A stretch of DNA of 44,743 bases from Acidobacteriota bacterium (GTDB taxonomy: Bacteria > Acidobacteriota > Blastocatellia > Pyrinomonadales > Pyrinomonadaceae): the NCBI GenBank assembly GCA_020200095.1, contig JAIVJJ010000015.1, positions 1-44,743 of the forward strand. The letters are read 5' to 3'. Positions 18,386 to 26,138 of the stretch are shown here, piece by piece. The notes under the pieces were generated by a model that made no database searches, was not told the origin of the DNA, and saw nothing but the letters and a program-made list of their open reading frames with translations. Positions within the stretch are counted from its first letter, which is position 1; every line of letters begins with the position of its first letter. Both the position numbers and the translations under genes were made by a program.

Positions 18386-18587
18386 AAAGGAATTATTTCA
18401 CTTATATTTACAGAGTGTTACAGAGTGTTATTTGTTGAATAACTAACATGTATCTTATCACTGTGTAATACTCTATCCAAACAGGTAATAGATACATTTT
18501 CGGATACATACAACTTGCAGCCAGTCAAAATAATTTGTTAGACTGCTTTTGCTTAAAATGTATTCAGTTGTCAAAGAACTGAAAGGG

Positions 18588-18620
18588 ACGGTTTGAGAAT
18601 AGTCGCTCAAGCCGTTTTTC
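18588..18620 (+). terminator. Intrinsic terminator without an upstream gene
   Basis: ACGGTTTGAG (18588-18597) pairs with CTCAAGCCGT (18606-18615) with one G-U pair, followed by TTTTTC. The T-run is on the plus strand, but no plus-strand gene precedes it: dnaX is transcribed away. A smaller hairpin, TTCAGTT/AACTGAA, lies just before it. It may end a small RNA. Confidence 0.6.
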
Positions 18621-18631
18621 TTTGTCTAAAA

Positions 18632-18781
18632 TTATTTCTTGATAGATTCTTTTTTCGCCGTATCCCAATACGGTGATTTACATTTAGGGCATACCTTCGG
18701 TTTTTCTTCCTTATTTCTAGGTGCCCACTCGTGAGAACATCTCTCACAACGCCAGCCATCAATTTTTATCATTTTCGCCAT
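18632..18781 (-). CDS. Small zinc-ribbon protein
   Basis: With the start at MAKMIK the product has 49 residues; an ATG five codons upstream (MLDFVMAK) is also possible. Two pairs of cysteines, C-E-R-C and C-P-K-C, separated by a charged loop (HEWAPRNKEEKPKV), form a rubredoxin-like zinc ribbon. Such proteins often bind nucleic acid, but the role is unknown. It is divergent from the SWIM gene at 18928 across a region with mirrored -10-like sequences. Confidence 0.65.
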   Translation of the reverse strand: MAKMIKIDGWRCERCSHEWAPRNKEEKPKVCPKCKSPYWDTAKKESIKK

Positions 18782-18820
18782 AACAAAATCTAGCATATAC
18801 CTAAACGAAAAATAATTCAA

Positions 18821-18878
18821 GTATATTACTAGAAAGTAATTTTTGCGTTTGACTTATCTTACTTATCAGTAATATACT
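18821..18878. promoter_or_regulatory. Divergent promoter region with 10-bp inverted repeat
   Basis: Plus-strand promoter: TTGACT (18849-18854), 18-nt spacer, TATACT (18873-18878), leading to the SWIM gene. GTATATTACT (18821-18830) is the exact reverse complement of AGTAATATAC (18868-18877), so the minus-strand gene has a mirrored -10-like word. The symmetry may be an operator or only paired -10 boxes. Confidence 0.55.
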
Positions 18879-18927
18879 ATTAGGTAGTTAAGCAATTAAC
18901 TAATAAAACAAAGGAAGGAATACCAAA

Positions 18928-19326
18928 ATGCTAGAAATCACCAACCAAGACAAATTCGGAAAAGTTATCGCAGACGCGATTGCTAAGGTTGAATTGACAG
19001 TTACCGATAACCAAACCAAAGCAAGATGGATTAACGCTATCTCGAAAGCAGCCGCTCAAATCGAAGAAAACGGCGTGTTTATGACGTGGCAGTCGGAAAC
19101 GAAATCTCTGCTTATCTGGAGCCAAGAATCAAACGAAATTTACAGCAGCAACGGCGTTTGCAGTTGCCCAGCGTTCAAACGCGGTTTCGCTTGCTGGCAC
19201 AGAGCAGCTGCCCGATTGGTCAGGTTGTACAACGAGCCGCAAGCCGAAGAAATGAACAATGCACCGTATCTGAAACCGACAATCGAGCGTAAGGCAGAGC
19301 GGGTAGGCGGAATAAGAATCAATTAA
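18928..19326 (+). CDS. SWIM zinc-finger protein
   Basis: A 132-residue protein with a SWIM signature C-x-C-xn-C-x-H, seen as CSCPAFKRGFACWHRAAA at about residues 87-104. The upstream WQSETKSLLIWSQ strands are as expected for the SWIM fold. SWIM domains bind DNA or protein, and occur in transposase-, helicase- and recombination-associated proteins. The ribosome site AAGGAAGGA lies upstream of the ATG, and a good promoter precedes it. The product has no other domain. It is first in a plus-strand pair with the tiny membrane protein at 19407. Confidence 0.75.
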   Translation: MLEITNQDKFGKVIADAIAKVELTVTDNQTKARWINAISKAAAQIEENGVFMTWQSETKSLLIWSQESNEIYSSNGVCSCPAFKRGFACWHRAAARLVRLYNEPQAEEMNNAPYLKPTIERKAERVGGIRIN

Positions 19327-19406
19327 AGGAAAAGGCTTAGGAAAATCTTGGCGGACTTCCTAAGCCTCTCATTACACTGCAAATTTCATAACAGGAGATA
19401 CCAATT

Positions 19407-19562
19407 ATGAGAAACCAAGATAACACGAAAACAAATCAACACAAAAATACAGTCACGGCACATATCGAAATGATGCTAATGATTTTCACACTGGCGGCGG
19501 TTTCGTTCGCTTGCGGCTTTTACTTGGCATCGGCACACATCGCGGCGATGCTAACCAATTGA
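19407..19562 (+). CDS. Tiny single-pass membrane protein
   Basis: Fifty-one codons from ATG to TGA, with AGGAGA 10 nt upstream. The first 20 residues are polar (MRNQDNTKTNQHKN) and the rest is one hydrophobic helix (MMLMIFTLAAVSFACGFYLA) followed by a short tail. An intrinsic terminator follows 25 nt later, which supports a real transcription unit with the SWIM gene. No homologue is recognised. Confidence 0.6.
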   Translation: MRNQDNTKTNQHKNTVTAHIEMMLMIFTLAAVSFACGFYLASAHIAAMLTN

Positions 19563-19586
19563 CAATAACCACGAGTAATTAAAACA

Positions 19587-19620
19587 AAAGCCGCGAGCGT
19601 CAAACCTTGCGGCTTTCTTC
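19587..19620 (+). terminator. Recurrent-type terminator, copy 1
   Basis: AAAGCCGC (19587-19594) pairs with GCGGCTTT (19609-19616); the loop contains GAGCGTCAAACCTT. Nearly the same hairpin, including the unpaired GAGCGTCAAA loop, occurs at 21.66, 22.75 and 40.70 kb. Confidence 0.85.
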
Positions 19621-19643
19621 CTTTGGAAGATATACAAACATTG

Positions 19644-19923
19644 CACAATAAAAACGCGCCACAGGGCAAATAAACACACACGAGGCACATAAAATTACGA
19701 ATTTTATTGACTTGTTTTCGGAAAGAGGTGTATAAAAACTCGGTATTTGAAAAGTTATACTTTTTAGTCCAGAAATGTATGCTGCTTCTGTCCGGAGACT
19801 GTAATGCTCCAGCCAGATTGCCTGGCGTACTTGGTCAAGCAGTTTAGATAGAATGCGGCAAATTGTACCTATGCGCGGGTGGCAGCCGCAACGCGAGCGG
19901 TATAAACCCGCGCATAGTTAGGC
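19644..19923 (+). repeat. Promoter-bearing intergenic repeat, copy A
   Basis: About 280 bp nearly shared with 24936-25178 and 27462-27740. The order of parts is an AACGCGCCACAGG start, ACGAATTTTATTGACTTG with a promoter, GAAATGTATGCTGCTTCTG, CAAGCAGTTTAGA, GGCAAATTGTACC, then a terminal hairpin and a GTT core. In this copy CTATGCGCGGGT (19869-19880) pairs with ACCCGCGCATAG (19906-19917), and the unit ends in GTTAGGC (19917-19923), which fits the integron R' core GTTRRRY. The FG-GAP gene starts about 60 nt further on. No protein is encoded. Confidence 0.8.
19707..19736 (+). promoter_or_regulatory. Promoter in repeat copy A
   Basis: TTGACT (19707-19712), 18-nt spacer, TATAAA (19731-19736). The same boxes and spacer recur in copies B, C and the partial copy at 40.8 kb. 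Confidence 0.65.
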
Positions 19924-19985
19924 GCTATCTACTCTCTCCCATTCAAACAAGTGGGGATAACCAAAACAAAAAAGGAGGAACGAAA

Positions 19986-21636
19986 ATGAAAGCTAAAATA
20001 GCAAACTCCAAACGTCTGAACATTCTTGGAAATAGCGATTTGTCGTCAAATCGAGAAATCTTAATCGCGTTCTTAAAACAATTCCGGCAAAAGTTGGGTT
20101 ATTTTACAATGTTTGCAGCATTTCCCGCGATTTTGACCTCGCAGGCACAAGCAGAGCGGGGTGAGGAAGCGAAAAAACCGGAAGTAAGCGTCGCCGGGGA
20201 AACCGCGAAACCACTTGTTCGACTGAATAACAGCCGCAGAATACCGGAATTACTTCAACGCCAGAGCAGCTTTCTCTTACCTCATCAAGCGGGTAAATAT
20301 AATAATATTATTTCCGCATTAGCTGGCGGTGATGACTGTCCCGGCAACCCGATCCCGGCAGGATACTTATACTGCTGCTGCGCCTTTTACTGACTCCGGC
20401 GACACAACGGGCGCCAACAACACTGTTCGAGTCCTCGGTGATTTTTATTACTCTTATTCAGCCGAAGGAGCTGACCACATTTACTCGTTTACGCTGACTG
20501 GTCGCGGTCAAAATCCGCAGATACAGGTCTCTACAACCTCCACTACTTACAAGCCGCTGATTTATATTTTGGATGGCCAATTCAGTGGAGGATGTCCTGC
20601 TGGAACGAATAATGTTGCATACAACTGGTTTTGGCCGTCGTATTCCTCCCCTCAAGGCACGGCAACTCTTAACAGGGATCAGTTGAGGTATCTTCCATTG
20701 AATGTTCCTCTTTACCTGTTTGTTGACTCTCCTACCAGCGGAGCTACCGGCTCCGGTCCCTATACGCTTCGAATGCAGGATGTAGGCATTGCGCCAGCGC
20801 CAGCGCCACCGGCGAGAACAAGTTTTGACTTTGACGGCGACGGGCGTTCGGACATTTCTGTCTTTCGCCCCTCGAATGGAGTTTGGTATCTGAACCGCTC
20901 GACGCAAGGATTGTCCGCCGCGCCGTTCGGTCTCTCAAACGATAAACTCGTTCCCGCCGATTATGACGGCGACGGCAGAACCGATGTTGCCGTTTATCGA
21001 GACGGAACGTGGTATCTGCAAAGAAGCCAGGCAGGATTTATCGGCATCTCGTTCGGTACTGCCGAAGACATTCCTGTTCCTGCCGATTTTAATGGCGATG
21101 GTAAAGCCGAATTAGTCGTCTTCCGACCTTCAAACGGCACTTGGTTTGTTTATGATTTAATCAACAATCAGGTTAACGTAGTCACGTTTGGTCAGAACGG
21201 AGATACGCCGGTCATCGGTGATTACGACGGCGACGGAAGAGCCGATATTGCAGTATTTCGTCCATCAAATGGAACGTGGTATTTGCAGAGAAGCCGAGAT
21301 GGTATGACAGCACTAGCTTTCGGGCAAGCGGGAGATAAACCGGTTGCGGCTGATTATGACGGTGACGACAAGACTGATGTTGCCGTATTTCGTCCATCAA
21401 ATGGATTCTGGTATCTGCGTCAATCACGTTCCGGATTAAGATATGTGCATTTTGGGCTTGCAACAGATTTGCCTGTTCCGGCTGACTACAATGGAGATTA
21501 TGATGCAGACATTGCCGTGTTCCGACCATCAAACGGCACGTGGTATATCCAGAGAGGTATATTTAGCTTTAGCTTTACAAGCGTTGCTTTTGGTAATCCA
21601 ACTGACAAACCTGTTCCCAATGCTTTTGTTCCTTAA
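19986..21636 (+). CDS. Secreted FG-GAP/VCBS-repeat protein, frame broken near residue 120
   Basis: The start MKAKIANS has AGGAGG 8-13 nt upstream. A signal-peptide-like stretch ends LTSQAQA near residue 57. The frame runs to a stop at 20391-20393, but the rest of the protein continues in the next frame from DTYTAAAPFTDSGDTTG at about 20360. One extra base around 20350-20360 would explain it. The C-terminal part has six repeats of about 47 residues with DYDGDGRTDVAV-type calcium-binding loops and VFRPSNGTWYLQRS blades, giving a beta-propeller-like surface protein. It follows repeat copy A and ends at a terminator. The function is probably extracellular binding; no enzyme motif is seen. Confidence 0.8.
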
Positions 21637-21657
21637 CAACTCAAACAGATAAAAGAG

Positions 21658-21693
21658 AAAAGCCGTGAGCGTCAAACCTTGCGGCTTTTATTA
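21658..21693 (+). terminator. Recurrent-type terminator, copy 2
   Basis: AAAGCCG (from 21659) pairs with CGGCTTT before ATTATT; the loop GTGAGCGTCAAACCTTG is as in copy 1. It ends the FG-GAP gene. Confidence 0.85.
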
Positions 21694-21792
21694 TTGTGTT
21701 TGTTTTGGAGCGAAAACTCTATATATTAAGTTAAGTTTGTAGACAACACTTAAGTTGATTTACGCTAAGCTTATTTCGAAGGGGGAAATTTT

Positions 21793-22275
21793 ATGTCTCA
21801 AAAATTTACTTTGATTGTGCTCATGTTGCTTTTATTTTACTCAAGCCTGGTAATGGGTTCTTGCAAATCTGAAACATCCCAAGTAGCTGCTTCTGAGGCA
21901 CTAGAATCGTTGCGTAAGATGTCGGGCGAAGTCAAAACGAACTTAACTTTGCAGGAATATAGAACTCGTTTGAGTTCTATGAAGGCTGAAGTTGAAAAAA
22001 AGCAAACACAAATACCTGAGGGTGAATTGAAGACCCAGATAAACCGTGCCAAATCTGCTTATATAGATGCTGAGAGATATTGGACAGGATTAGAGAAAAA
22101 CAAGAGCCTTACTATGACAGGTAATGAGGCGGCGGCGGTAGAAAAAGCTATAAAGGCGTACAACATACCAGCTAATGAAATTAATCCTTCAGACATAGCT
22201 TCTTCGGCGAGGTATATATGGGGAGCAGCAGACAAATACATTGAAAGGGCTACAGAATTGAACAGCAAAAGGTAA
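21793..22275 (+). CDS. Predicted lipoprotein, helical
   Basis: A 160-residue protein. The N-terminal hydrophobic signal ends with VMGSC at residue 23, an acceptable lipobox, so Cys23 would be lipidated. The mature part is mostly charged helices, for example SMKAEVEKKQTQIP and KSAYIDAERYWTGLE, possibly a coiled coil. The strong ribosome site AGGGGG lies about 10 nt before the ATG. It stands alone between terminators. No family is recognised. Confidence 0.7.
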   Translation: MSQKFTLIVLMLLLFYSSLVMGSCKSETSQVAASEALESLRKMSGEVKTNLTLQEYRTRLSSMKAEVEKKQTQIPEGELKTQINRAKSAYIDAERYWTGLEKNKSLTMTGNEAAAVEKAIKAYNIPANEINPSDIASSARYIWGAADKYIERATELNSKR

Positions 22276-22369
22276 TCTGTTCTAGTGAAATACAGATAGA
22301 TAGAAGGCTAAATTCTGGTTCAAAGCTAATGTTTACCTAGTGTCGGCTCTAGGTCAGTGTAGGACAAAG

Positions 22370-22399
22370 AAAAAAAGCCCGTCTTATCGAGAGCGGGCT
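22370..22399 (-). terminator. Minus-strand terminator without a gene
   Basis: AGCCCG (22376-22381) pairs with CGGGCT (22394-22399); on the minus strand it is followed by a long T-run. It is flanked on its upstream (minus) side by ATTTACACTCCT, as is the terminator at 16360-16390, so it may be the remnant 3' end of a lost minus-strand gene. Confidence 0.6.
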
Positions 22400-22480
22400 A
22401 AATAATCAAAAGGAGTGTAAATGAAAAATCTTTCTATTCTTTTTGACTAGACACCTTCAACACAAGAAAAGTTACAAAAG

Positions 22481-22516
22481 AAAAGCCGTTAGTTTTTACG
22501 CTGACGGCTCTTTTTT
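22481..22516 (+). terminator. Intrinsic terminator
   Basis: AGCCGTTAG pairs with CTGACGGCT (one G-U) around an 8-nt loop and is followed by TTTTTT. Confidence 0.8.
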
Positions 22517-22635
22517 GTGAGACTGCTAATACTTAATTTACTCCGCGTGTTGTTAATAAATACTTCATTACAGCGTTATATAGATAGAAGTTCTAAATTT
22601 CTGAAGTTAGCTATACCAGTAAAGGAGATATTTCA

Positions 22636-22716
22636 ATGAAAAAACAATTCTTGTTAGCTCTTATGATTTTGCTTCTGGAAATTTTGTTACCGGGAGTTTT
22701 GCCCGTGCCTATTTGA
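22636..22716 (+). pseudogene. Short signal-peptide reading frame, probably a broken secreted peptide
   Basis: AAAGGAG precedes an ATG opening 26 codons that begin MKKQFLLALMILLL, a convincing signal peptide start. The frame then ends at TGA. In another frame the sequence goes on as GNFVTGSFARAYLSLNKG to the terminator at 22753, which reads better as a mature peptide. A frameshift near 22678 could therefore have broken a roughly 43-residue exported peptide. The evidence is thin. Confidence 0.4.
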
Positions 22717-22752
22717 GCCTAAACAAAGGACAAACTAAAAACCAATTAAGAC

Positions 22753-22788
22753 AAAAGCCGTGAGCGTCAAAACTTGCGGCTTTCTTAT
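22753..22788 (+). terminator. Recurrent-type terminator, copy 3
   Basis: AAAGCCG pairs with CGGCTTT; loop GTGAGCGTCAAAACTTG. It is followed 30 nt later by the AACGCGCCACAGG word that opens the intergenic repeat, as in copy A. Confidence 0.8.
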
Positions 22789-22893
22789 TTCAGAGCATAC
22801 ACCCTAAGGATTGCGTGATAAAAACGCGCCACAGGCGAAGCAAACTGACTTAGACGGGTGAATATCGGCTTTGAGTTAATGTTTACCAAGTGT

Positions 22894-22997
22894 GTCGAGC
22901 CTACACGGATGCAGAGTTAACGTTCGAGCGGCGCGTCGCGCGGGTCTTGTCTTGGGTCGAGCCTACACGGATGCAGAGTTAACGGATGCAGAGTTAA
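22894..22997 (+). repeat. Interrupted 29-bp direct repeat
   Basis: A 29-bp unit beginning GTCGAGCCTACACGG and ending GAGTTAACG occurs at 22894-22922 and exactly again at 22956-22984. Its last half, GGATGCAGAGTTAA, is repeated once more at 22984-22997. Confidence 0.85.
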
Positions 22998-23157
22998 TTG
23001 CCGCAACCCTGCCATACTTAAATATGGCATTTATCGCGCCCGTGAGCGTGTCGGTTTAATGGTAAAGCTAAACCTTTGAATGGCAATAACATAACAGACG
23101 CAAAATCTGGGCGGGTGAACCTTATGTATGCGGGCGTTTTTTCTCACGCAAGAAAGA

Positions 23158-23196
23158 ACAAAGAGGCGGCCCACCTCAAGCCCGCCTCTTTGTTTT
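23158..23196. terminator. Strong hairpin at the 3' side of the metzincin gene
   Basis: AACAAAGAGGCGG and CCGCCTCTTTGTT form a perfect 13-bp stem around a 12-nt loop. It lies about 50 nt past the stop of the minus-strand protease and has T-rich flanks on both strands, so it can terminate in both directions. Confidence 0.7.
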
Positions 23197-23248
23197 GCCT
23201 CGAGCTCGCCTATGGTTATTCGGCGCGCCGCCCAACTAGGAAAGCACC

Positions 23249-24430
23249 TCAGGGTGCGGCGTAGTTGACCGCGTAGCCGCGGACGACGCTCGCGTTGACA
23301 GTGCTGAAGTTCAGCGACGCAAAGTTCACCGAGTTGAACATCAGCGTCGCCGGCGAGAGGTCGTTCGGGCCGGCGCTCGTCAGGTTACCTTCCACTGCGT
23401 TTGCGTAGTGGTGGTGCGCCCCCATCAGGTGGCCGATCTCATGCGCCATCACCTCGGCCGACGCGTCGACGTTGGGGTTGAACCCCATGGAAGCGAGCGT
23501 CCCCGTAGTGCCGGTTTTCGGGTCCTCGATAGACCGGATGTCGCTTAAGACGAAGAACGAGTTCTCGTCGAAGCGGATCCCGCCGATGCAGTCGGCCTGC
23601 CCGACGACCGTCCCGGCCCCGCCGGTTGCCGCCTGCATACTTTTGGTCGTGAAGACGCCCACCAGGTCGATCCCGCGCGGGGGCACCCCGCCGACCGTGG
23701 CCTTTGCGGCGTCGATCAGCTCGGTCGAGACGGTCGTCGTGTAAGAGACCGCCTTCGTCTTCTTGAGCACGAGGTTGATGCCGAGGGGCTTGTAGGACTC
23801 GGCGGCGCGGGCCATTATTTGCTGGGCGACGGCCGCATCGGTCCCGTCAAGCAGCAGCAGCACGGACAGCTCGATGGTCTGCCCGCTGTCGGTGACGCCG
23901 GGGACACCAATCTTATCGGGGAGGGGCTGGAGGCAGTCCGGCTCCACGTCGAAGGCCTGCTCGCGCGTCGGCATGGCGACGCCGCGGTACCTCGATCCGG
24001 AGGTGACGAGATATGGCTGCACGCGGACCTCATAGAACGCCGCGCCAGTATTCTCGATCACGACCGCTTCCTTCCCGTCGGCGTCGGCCTGTTGAGCAAC
24101 CAACACCCCCTGGTCGTTGTAGACATACAGGTCGTAGTCATCAGCCTCGAACCCCTGTTCGGGCGCAATGGCGATGAGAACCCGCTTGATTGACGTGCCG
24201 GAGATCGTCAGCCGGAAATGGTCGCACAGCGGGTCGGTACTGGTGGCGCAGACGACCGGGTTCGACGCGGCGAAGGTGCCGGACCAAGTTACCTCGTCCT
24301 GCGAATTGGCTAGCGTGCCGCTGTCCGGATCCGCCGCCAGGACCCGGGGCACCAACAGGACGGCCAGCAGAAGGACTGCGGCCAGCAAAAGAAACACGGT
24401 CAGGCTACGTGCAAGATTTCGAATATTCAT
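23249..24430 (-). CDS. Secreted metzincin-type zinc metalloprotease, GC-rich
   Basis: A 393-residue protein with an N-terminal signal peptide ending PRVLAAD. The zinc-binding motif HEIGHLMGAHHHYAN fits HExxHxxGxxH of metzincins, with H-E-x2-H, Gly and a third His. A downstream LMFNSVNF is a candidate Met-turn. The N-terminal half contains a beta-sandwich-like region (LTISGTSIKRVLIAI, YDLYVYND) resembling pre-peptidase domains. GGAGAGG lies 8-14 nt before the ATG. The gene is much richer in G and C, with GGC/GTC/GCC codons throughout, than everything around it, and it points against its neighbours. Both suggest recent transfer. Confidence 0.85.
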   Translation of the reverse strand: MNIRNLARSLTVFLLLAAVLLLAVLLVPRVLAADPDSGTLANSQDEVTWSGTFAASNPVVCATSTDPLCDHFRLTISGTSIKRVLIAIAPEQGFEADDYDLYVYNDQGVLVAQQADADGKEAVVIENTGAAFYEVRVQPYLVTSGSRYRGVAMPTREQAFDVEPDCLQPLPDKIGVPGVTDSGQTIELSVLLLLDGTDAAVAQQIMARAAESYKPLGINLVLKKTKAVSYTTTVSTELIDAAKATVGGVPPRGIDLVGVFTTKSMQAATGGAGTVVGQADCIGGIRFDENSFFVLSDIRSIEDPKTGTTGTLASMGFNPNVDASAEVMAHEIGHLMGAHHHYANAVEGNLTSAGPNDLSPATLMFNSVNFASLNFSTVNASVVRGYAVNYAAP

Positions 24431-24935
24431 GGATTCACCTCTCCTTACTTAACTTCAGACTACCAAGAACCAGGCCGGCTCCCTCACCACTGTGAGTGCC
24501 GGCGCCCACATCCTACGATATCGGTCAGGCAGGAACGCGGGCTAGGTTGATGGGTACAGGATAAAGGAGGGTGGTTGAGGAAAACTTGAGTCGTTGAAGG
24601 GTGGAGGTTTACGCGTTTTGGAGCCGCTCGCGGAAACAGAAATCCTAACATTCTTTGTGTCCAATTTCTTGGGGGTCGGTCAGGTGAAGACTCTGTATTC
24701 TAAACTGGGTCACTTGGATGGGGTCAGGTCACATCCCATCGGCCCCGGTCTTCGACATCACTCATCGAGAACTTCCACCTTTGGGCGTGATTATATTGTG
24801 AGCCAATTGAACGGATGCTGAACGTGCCCGCTCGCGCGTCGGGCGGGGTGAGGACACCGGAAGCGGCCTCAAATGGATGTGAGAAGAGGCGGCGACTGTT
24901 TTGCGCCGGTCGCCGCCTTCCCTAAAACCTATCCG
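24431..24935. other. GC-rich upstream region of the metzincin gene
   Basis: About 500 bases without a convincing gene. Its composition matches the protease and not the repeat that follows, so it belongs to the same transferred segment and should hold the protease promoter. A 9-bp hairpin closes it at 24888-24917. Confidence 0.5.
24888..24917. repeat. Hairpin at the edge of the GC-rich segment
   Basis: GGCGGCGAC (24888-24896) and GTCGCCGCC (24909-24917) form a perfect 9-bp stem. The word AAGAGGCGGC at 24884-24893 is repeated exactly at 23161-23170 at the other edge of the segment. Confidence 0.7.
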
Positions 24936-25178
24936 CACATGAGGCACATAAATTAAGAATTTTATTGACTTGTTTTCGGAAAGAGGTGTATAAAAACTCG
25001 GTATTAGAAAGGATATACTTTTTAGCCCAAGAAATGTATGCTGCTTCTGCTTGACGGCTAAAACGTTCCAGCCAGATGGCGTGACGAACTTGGTCAAGCA
25101 GTTTAGACCCGGATAGCGGCAAATTGTACCTATTTCGGATTTATGCCGCAAAGTTGCGGTATAATAACTAGTTACAGC
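24936..25178 (+). repeat. Promoter-bearing intergenic repeat, copy B
   Basis: Matches copies A and C from the ACATGAGGCACATAAA word through the promoter (TTGACT 24965-24970, TATAAA 24989-24994, 18-nt spacer), ATGTATGCTGCTTCTG, GGTCAAGCAGTTTAGA and GGCAAATTGTACCTAT. Its terminal hairpin is TTATGCCGCAA/TTGCGGTATAA with an AG loop, and it ends GTTACAGC, a poorer core than in A and C. The first 45 bp of the unit are missing, replaced by the GC-rich segment. Confidence 0.78.
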
Positions 25179-25245
25179 ATTTTATGTCGCTTGAGCCTGT
25201 TTAAGGCGAACTTTTGCCGGATAAATTTCATCCTTTGCATAAAAT

Positions 25246-25425
25246 GCTCTAACCAATCGTTGGAACCGACATCCCGCGACAACAGGCTCGTTGACTAAAG
25301 CTCAAGTTTCCAGCCGCGGCACAAGCCCCATTCGTCGCGGGTTGGCGGCTCTGCTGGCTGTGAGTGAGCCGCCGCTAAGCTATCGACCGCTCCTCAGGGG
25401 TGCGGCTCAACTCAATCGTTATGCT
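25246..25425 (+). other. attC-like integron recombination site
   Basis: The outer boxes are GCTCTAAC (ends 25253) and GTTATGC (25418-25424), which pair over TAAC/GTTA. After unpaired spacers of 5 and 6 nt, GTTGGAACCG pairs with CGGCTCAAC, leaving an extra base on one arm. That is the R''-L''-L'-R' layout with an extrahelical base typical of attC. Inside, CCCGCGAC/GTCGCGGG and GGCGGCTC/GAGCCGCC form further stems. The cupin gene begins 38 nt after the R' core, as expected for a cassette. At about 180 bp it is long for attC. Confidence 0.55.
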
Positions 25426-25462
25426 TTTATCTCGTTACTATAATTACTAGGAGGAACATGAA

Positions 25463-25849
25463 ATGCGAATAGCCAAGAATGACATTCCAGTTAGAATCAA
25501 TGCGCCGGGCGCGGTAGCTCGCCAAAAGATAAATTTTGGCGATGCCTCCGGATACGGCGAAATGTGCGGTGAGTATTTTTCTCTAGCCGCCGGCACGGAT
25601 ATTGCGCCGCTGCTCAAGGGGTTGGAGGGCGATCTGTGCCAATCTCCCCATTGGGGCTACCTTTTGCAGGGACAAGTTACCTCCACCTACGCCGACGGGA
25701 CAGAGGAAACGGTCAACAGCGGCGACTTATTTTACTGGTCGCCCGGACACACTATCAGAGTCGCTGAAGATGCCGAGGTGATTCTGTTCAGTCCGACAGA
25801 CGAGCACAGCAAGGTTATAGACCACTTGCGGGACCAGTTGACTGGCTAA
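25463..25849 (+). CDS. Small cupin-domain protein
   Basis: A 128-residue single-domain protein. The beta-barrel is recognisable from WGYLLQGQVTSTYADGTEE, then SGDLFYWSPGHTIRVAEDAE, which match cupin motifs 1 and 2; the usual metal-binding histidines are reduced to one (GHT), so metal binding is doubtful. AGGAGG lies 8 nt before the ATG. It follows an attC-like site and precedes a fragment of an AraC regulator, so it was possibly once an N-terminal or partner sensor of that regulator. The function is unknown. Confidence 0.75.
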   Translation: MRIAKNDIPVRINAPGAVARQKINFGDASGYGEMCGEYFSLAAGTDIAPLLKGLEGDLCQSPHWGYLLQGQVTSTYADGTEETVNSGDLFYWSPGHTIRVAEDAEVILFSPTDEHSKVIDHLRDQLTG

Positions 25850-25898
25850 CGTCGAAGGCATCGGCGACGAGTGGAGTTTGCTTGCCATAAAATTTTAA

Positions 25899-26030
25899 CA
25901 ATCGAAAGAGCCGCTCGCCGAAATTGCCCTCGCCGCCGGTTTTTCTAATCAGTCTCACTTCTCCAGAATCTTCAAGCAAGTAACTGGGATGACTCCTGCC
26001 CAATACCGCGCAGCAAGCACCCCCTCTTAA
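25899..26030 (+). pseudogene. C-terminal relic of an AraC-family regulator
   Basis: A frame of about 43 codons ends at TAA 26028-26030 and reads LAEIALAAGFSNQSHFSRIF, then KQVTGMTPAQYRAA. This is the second helix-turn-helix of AraC/XylS regulators (PF12833), almost unchanged. Nothing upstream encodes the rest: a stop lies at 25896. It is a decayed remnant. Confidence 0.8.
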
Positions 26031-26138
26031 TTGCAGACAAGACCTTTTGATTGTGATAGACCTAAACAACTGCGACGTGATAACTCTTGAGTAAGACGCT
26101 TTAAGATCCCATGATTATCATATAGAGGAAAATATTAT

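Larger units (their letters stand above)
22276..23248. other. Gene-poor accessory stretch with hairpins and relics
   Basis: About 970 bases between a lipoprotein and the metzincin gene. It contains four hairpin terminators, a 26-codon relic at 22636, a tandem 29-bp repeat at 22894-22997, and a fragment of the AAAAACGCGCCACAGG start of the intergenic repeat near 22817-22832. A 9-codon reading frame at 22421 behind AGGAG is too short to judge. Nothing else coding is visible. Confidence 0.5.

Noticed and set aside
19800-19920. tRNA or known riboswitch in the intergenic repeat
   Set aside because: No cloverleaf or recognised aptamer core could be drawn; the hairpins are better described as repeat-specific.
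22421-22450. Nine-codon peptide (MKNLSILFD) with AGGAG upstream, as an attenuation leader
   Set aside because: A terminator follows, but no biosynthetic gene comes after it and the codons show no regulatory bias.
22894-22997. CRISPR array
   Set aside because: Only two full copies, one spacer, no cas genes and a third overlapping half copy; this is a simple direct repeat.
23076-23264. Small plus-strand gene of 62 codons
   Set aside because: It runs through the terminator hairpin at 23158 and the 3' end of the protease; composition and context do not support coding.
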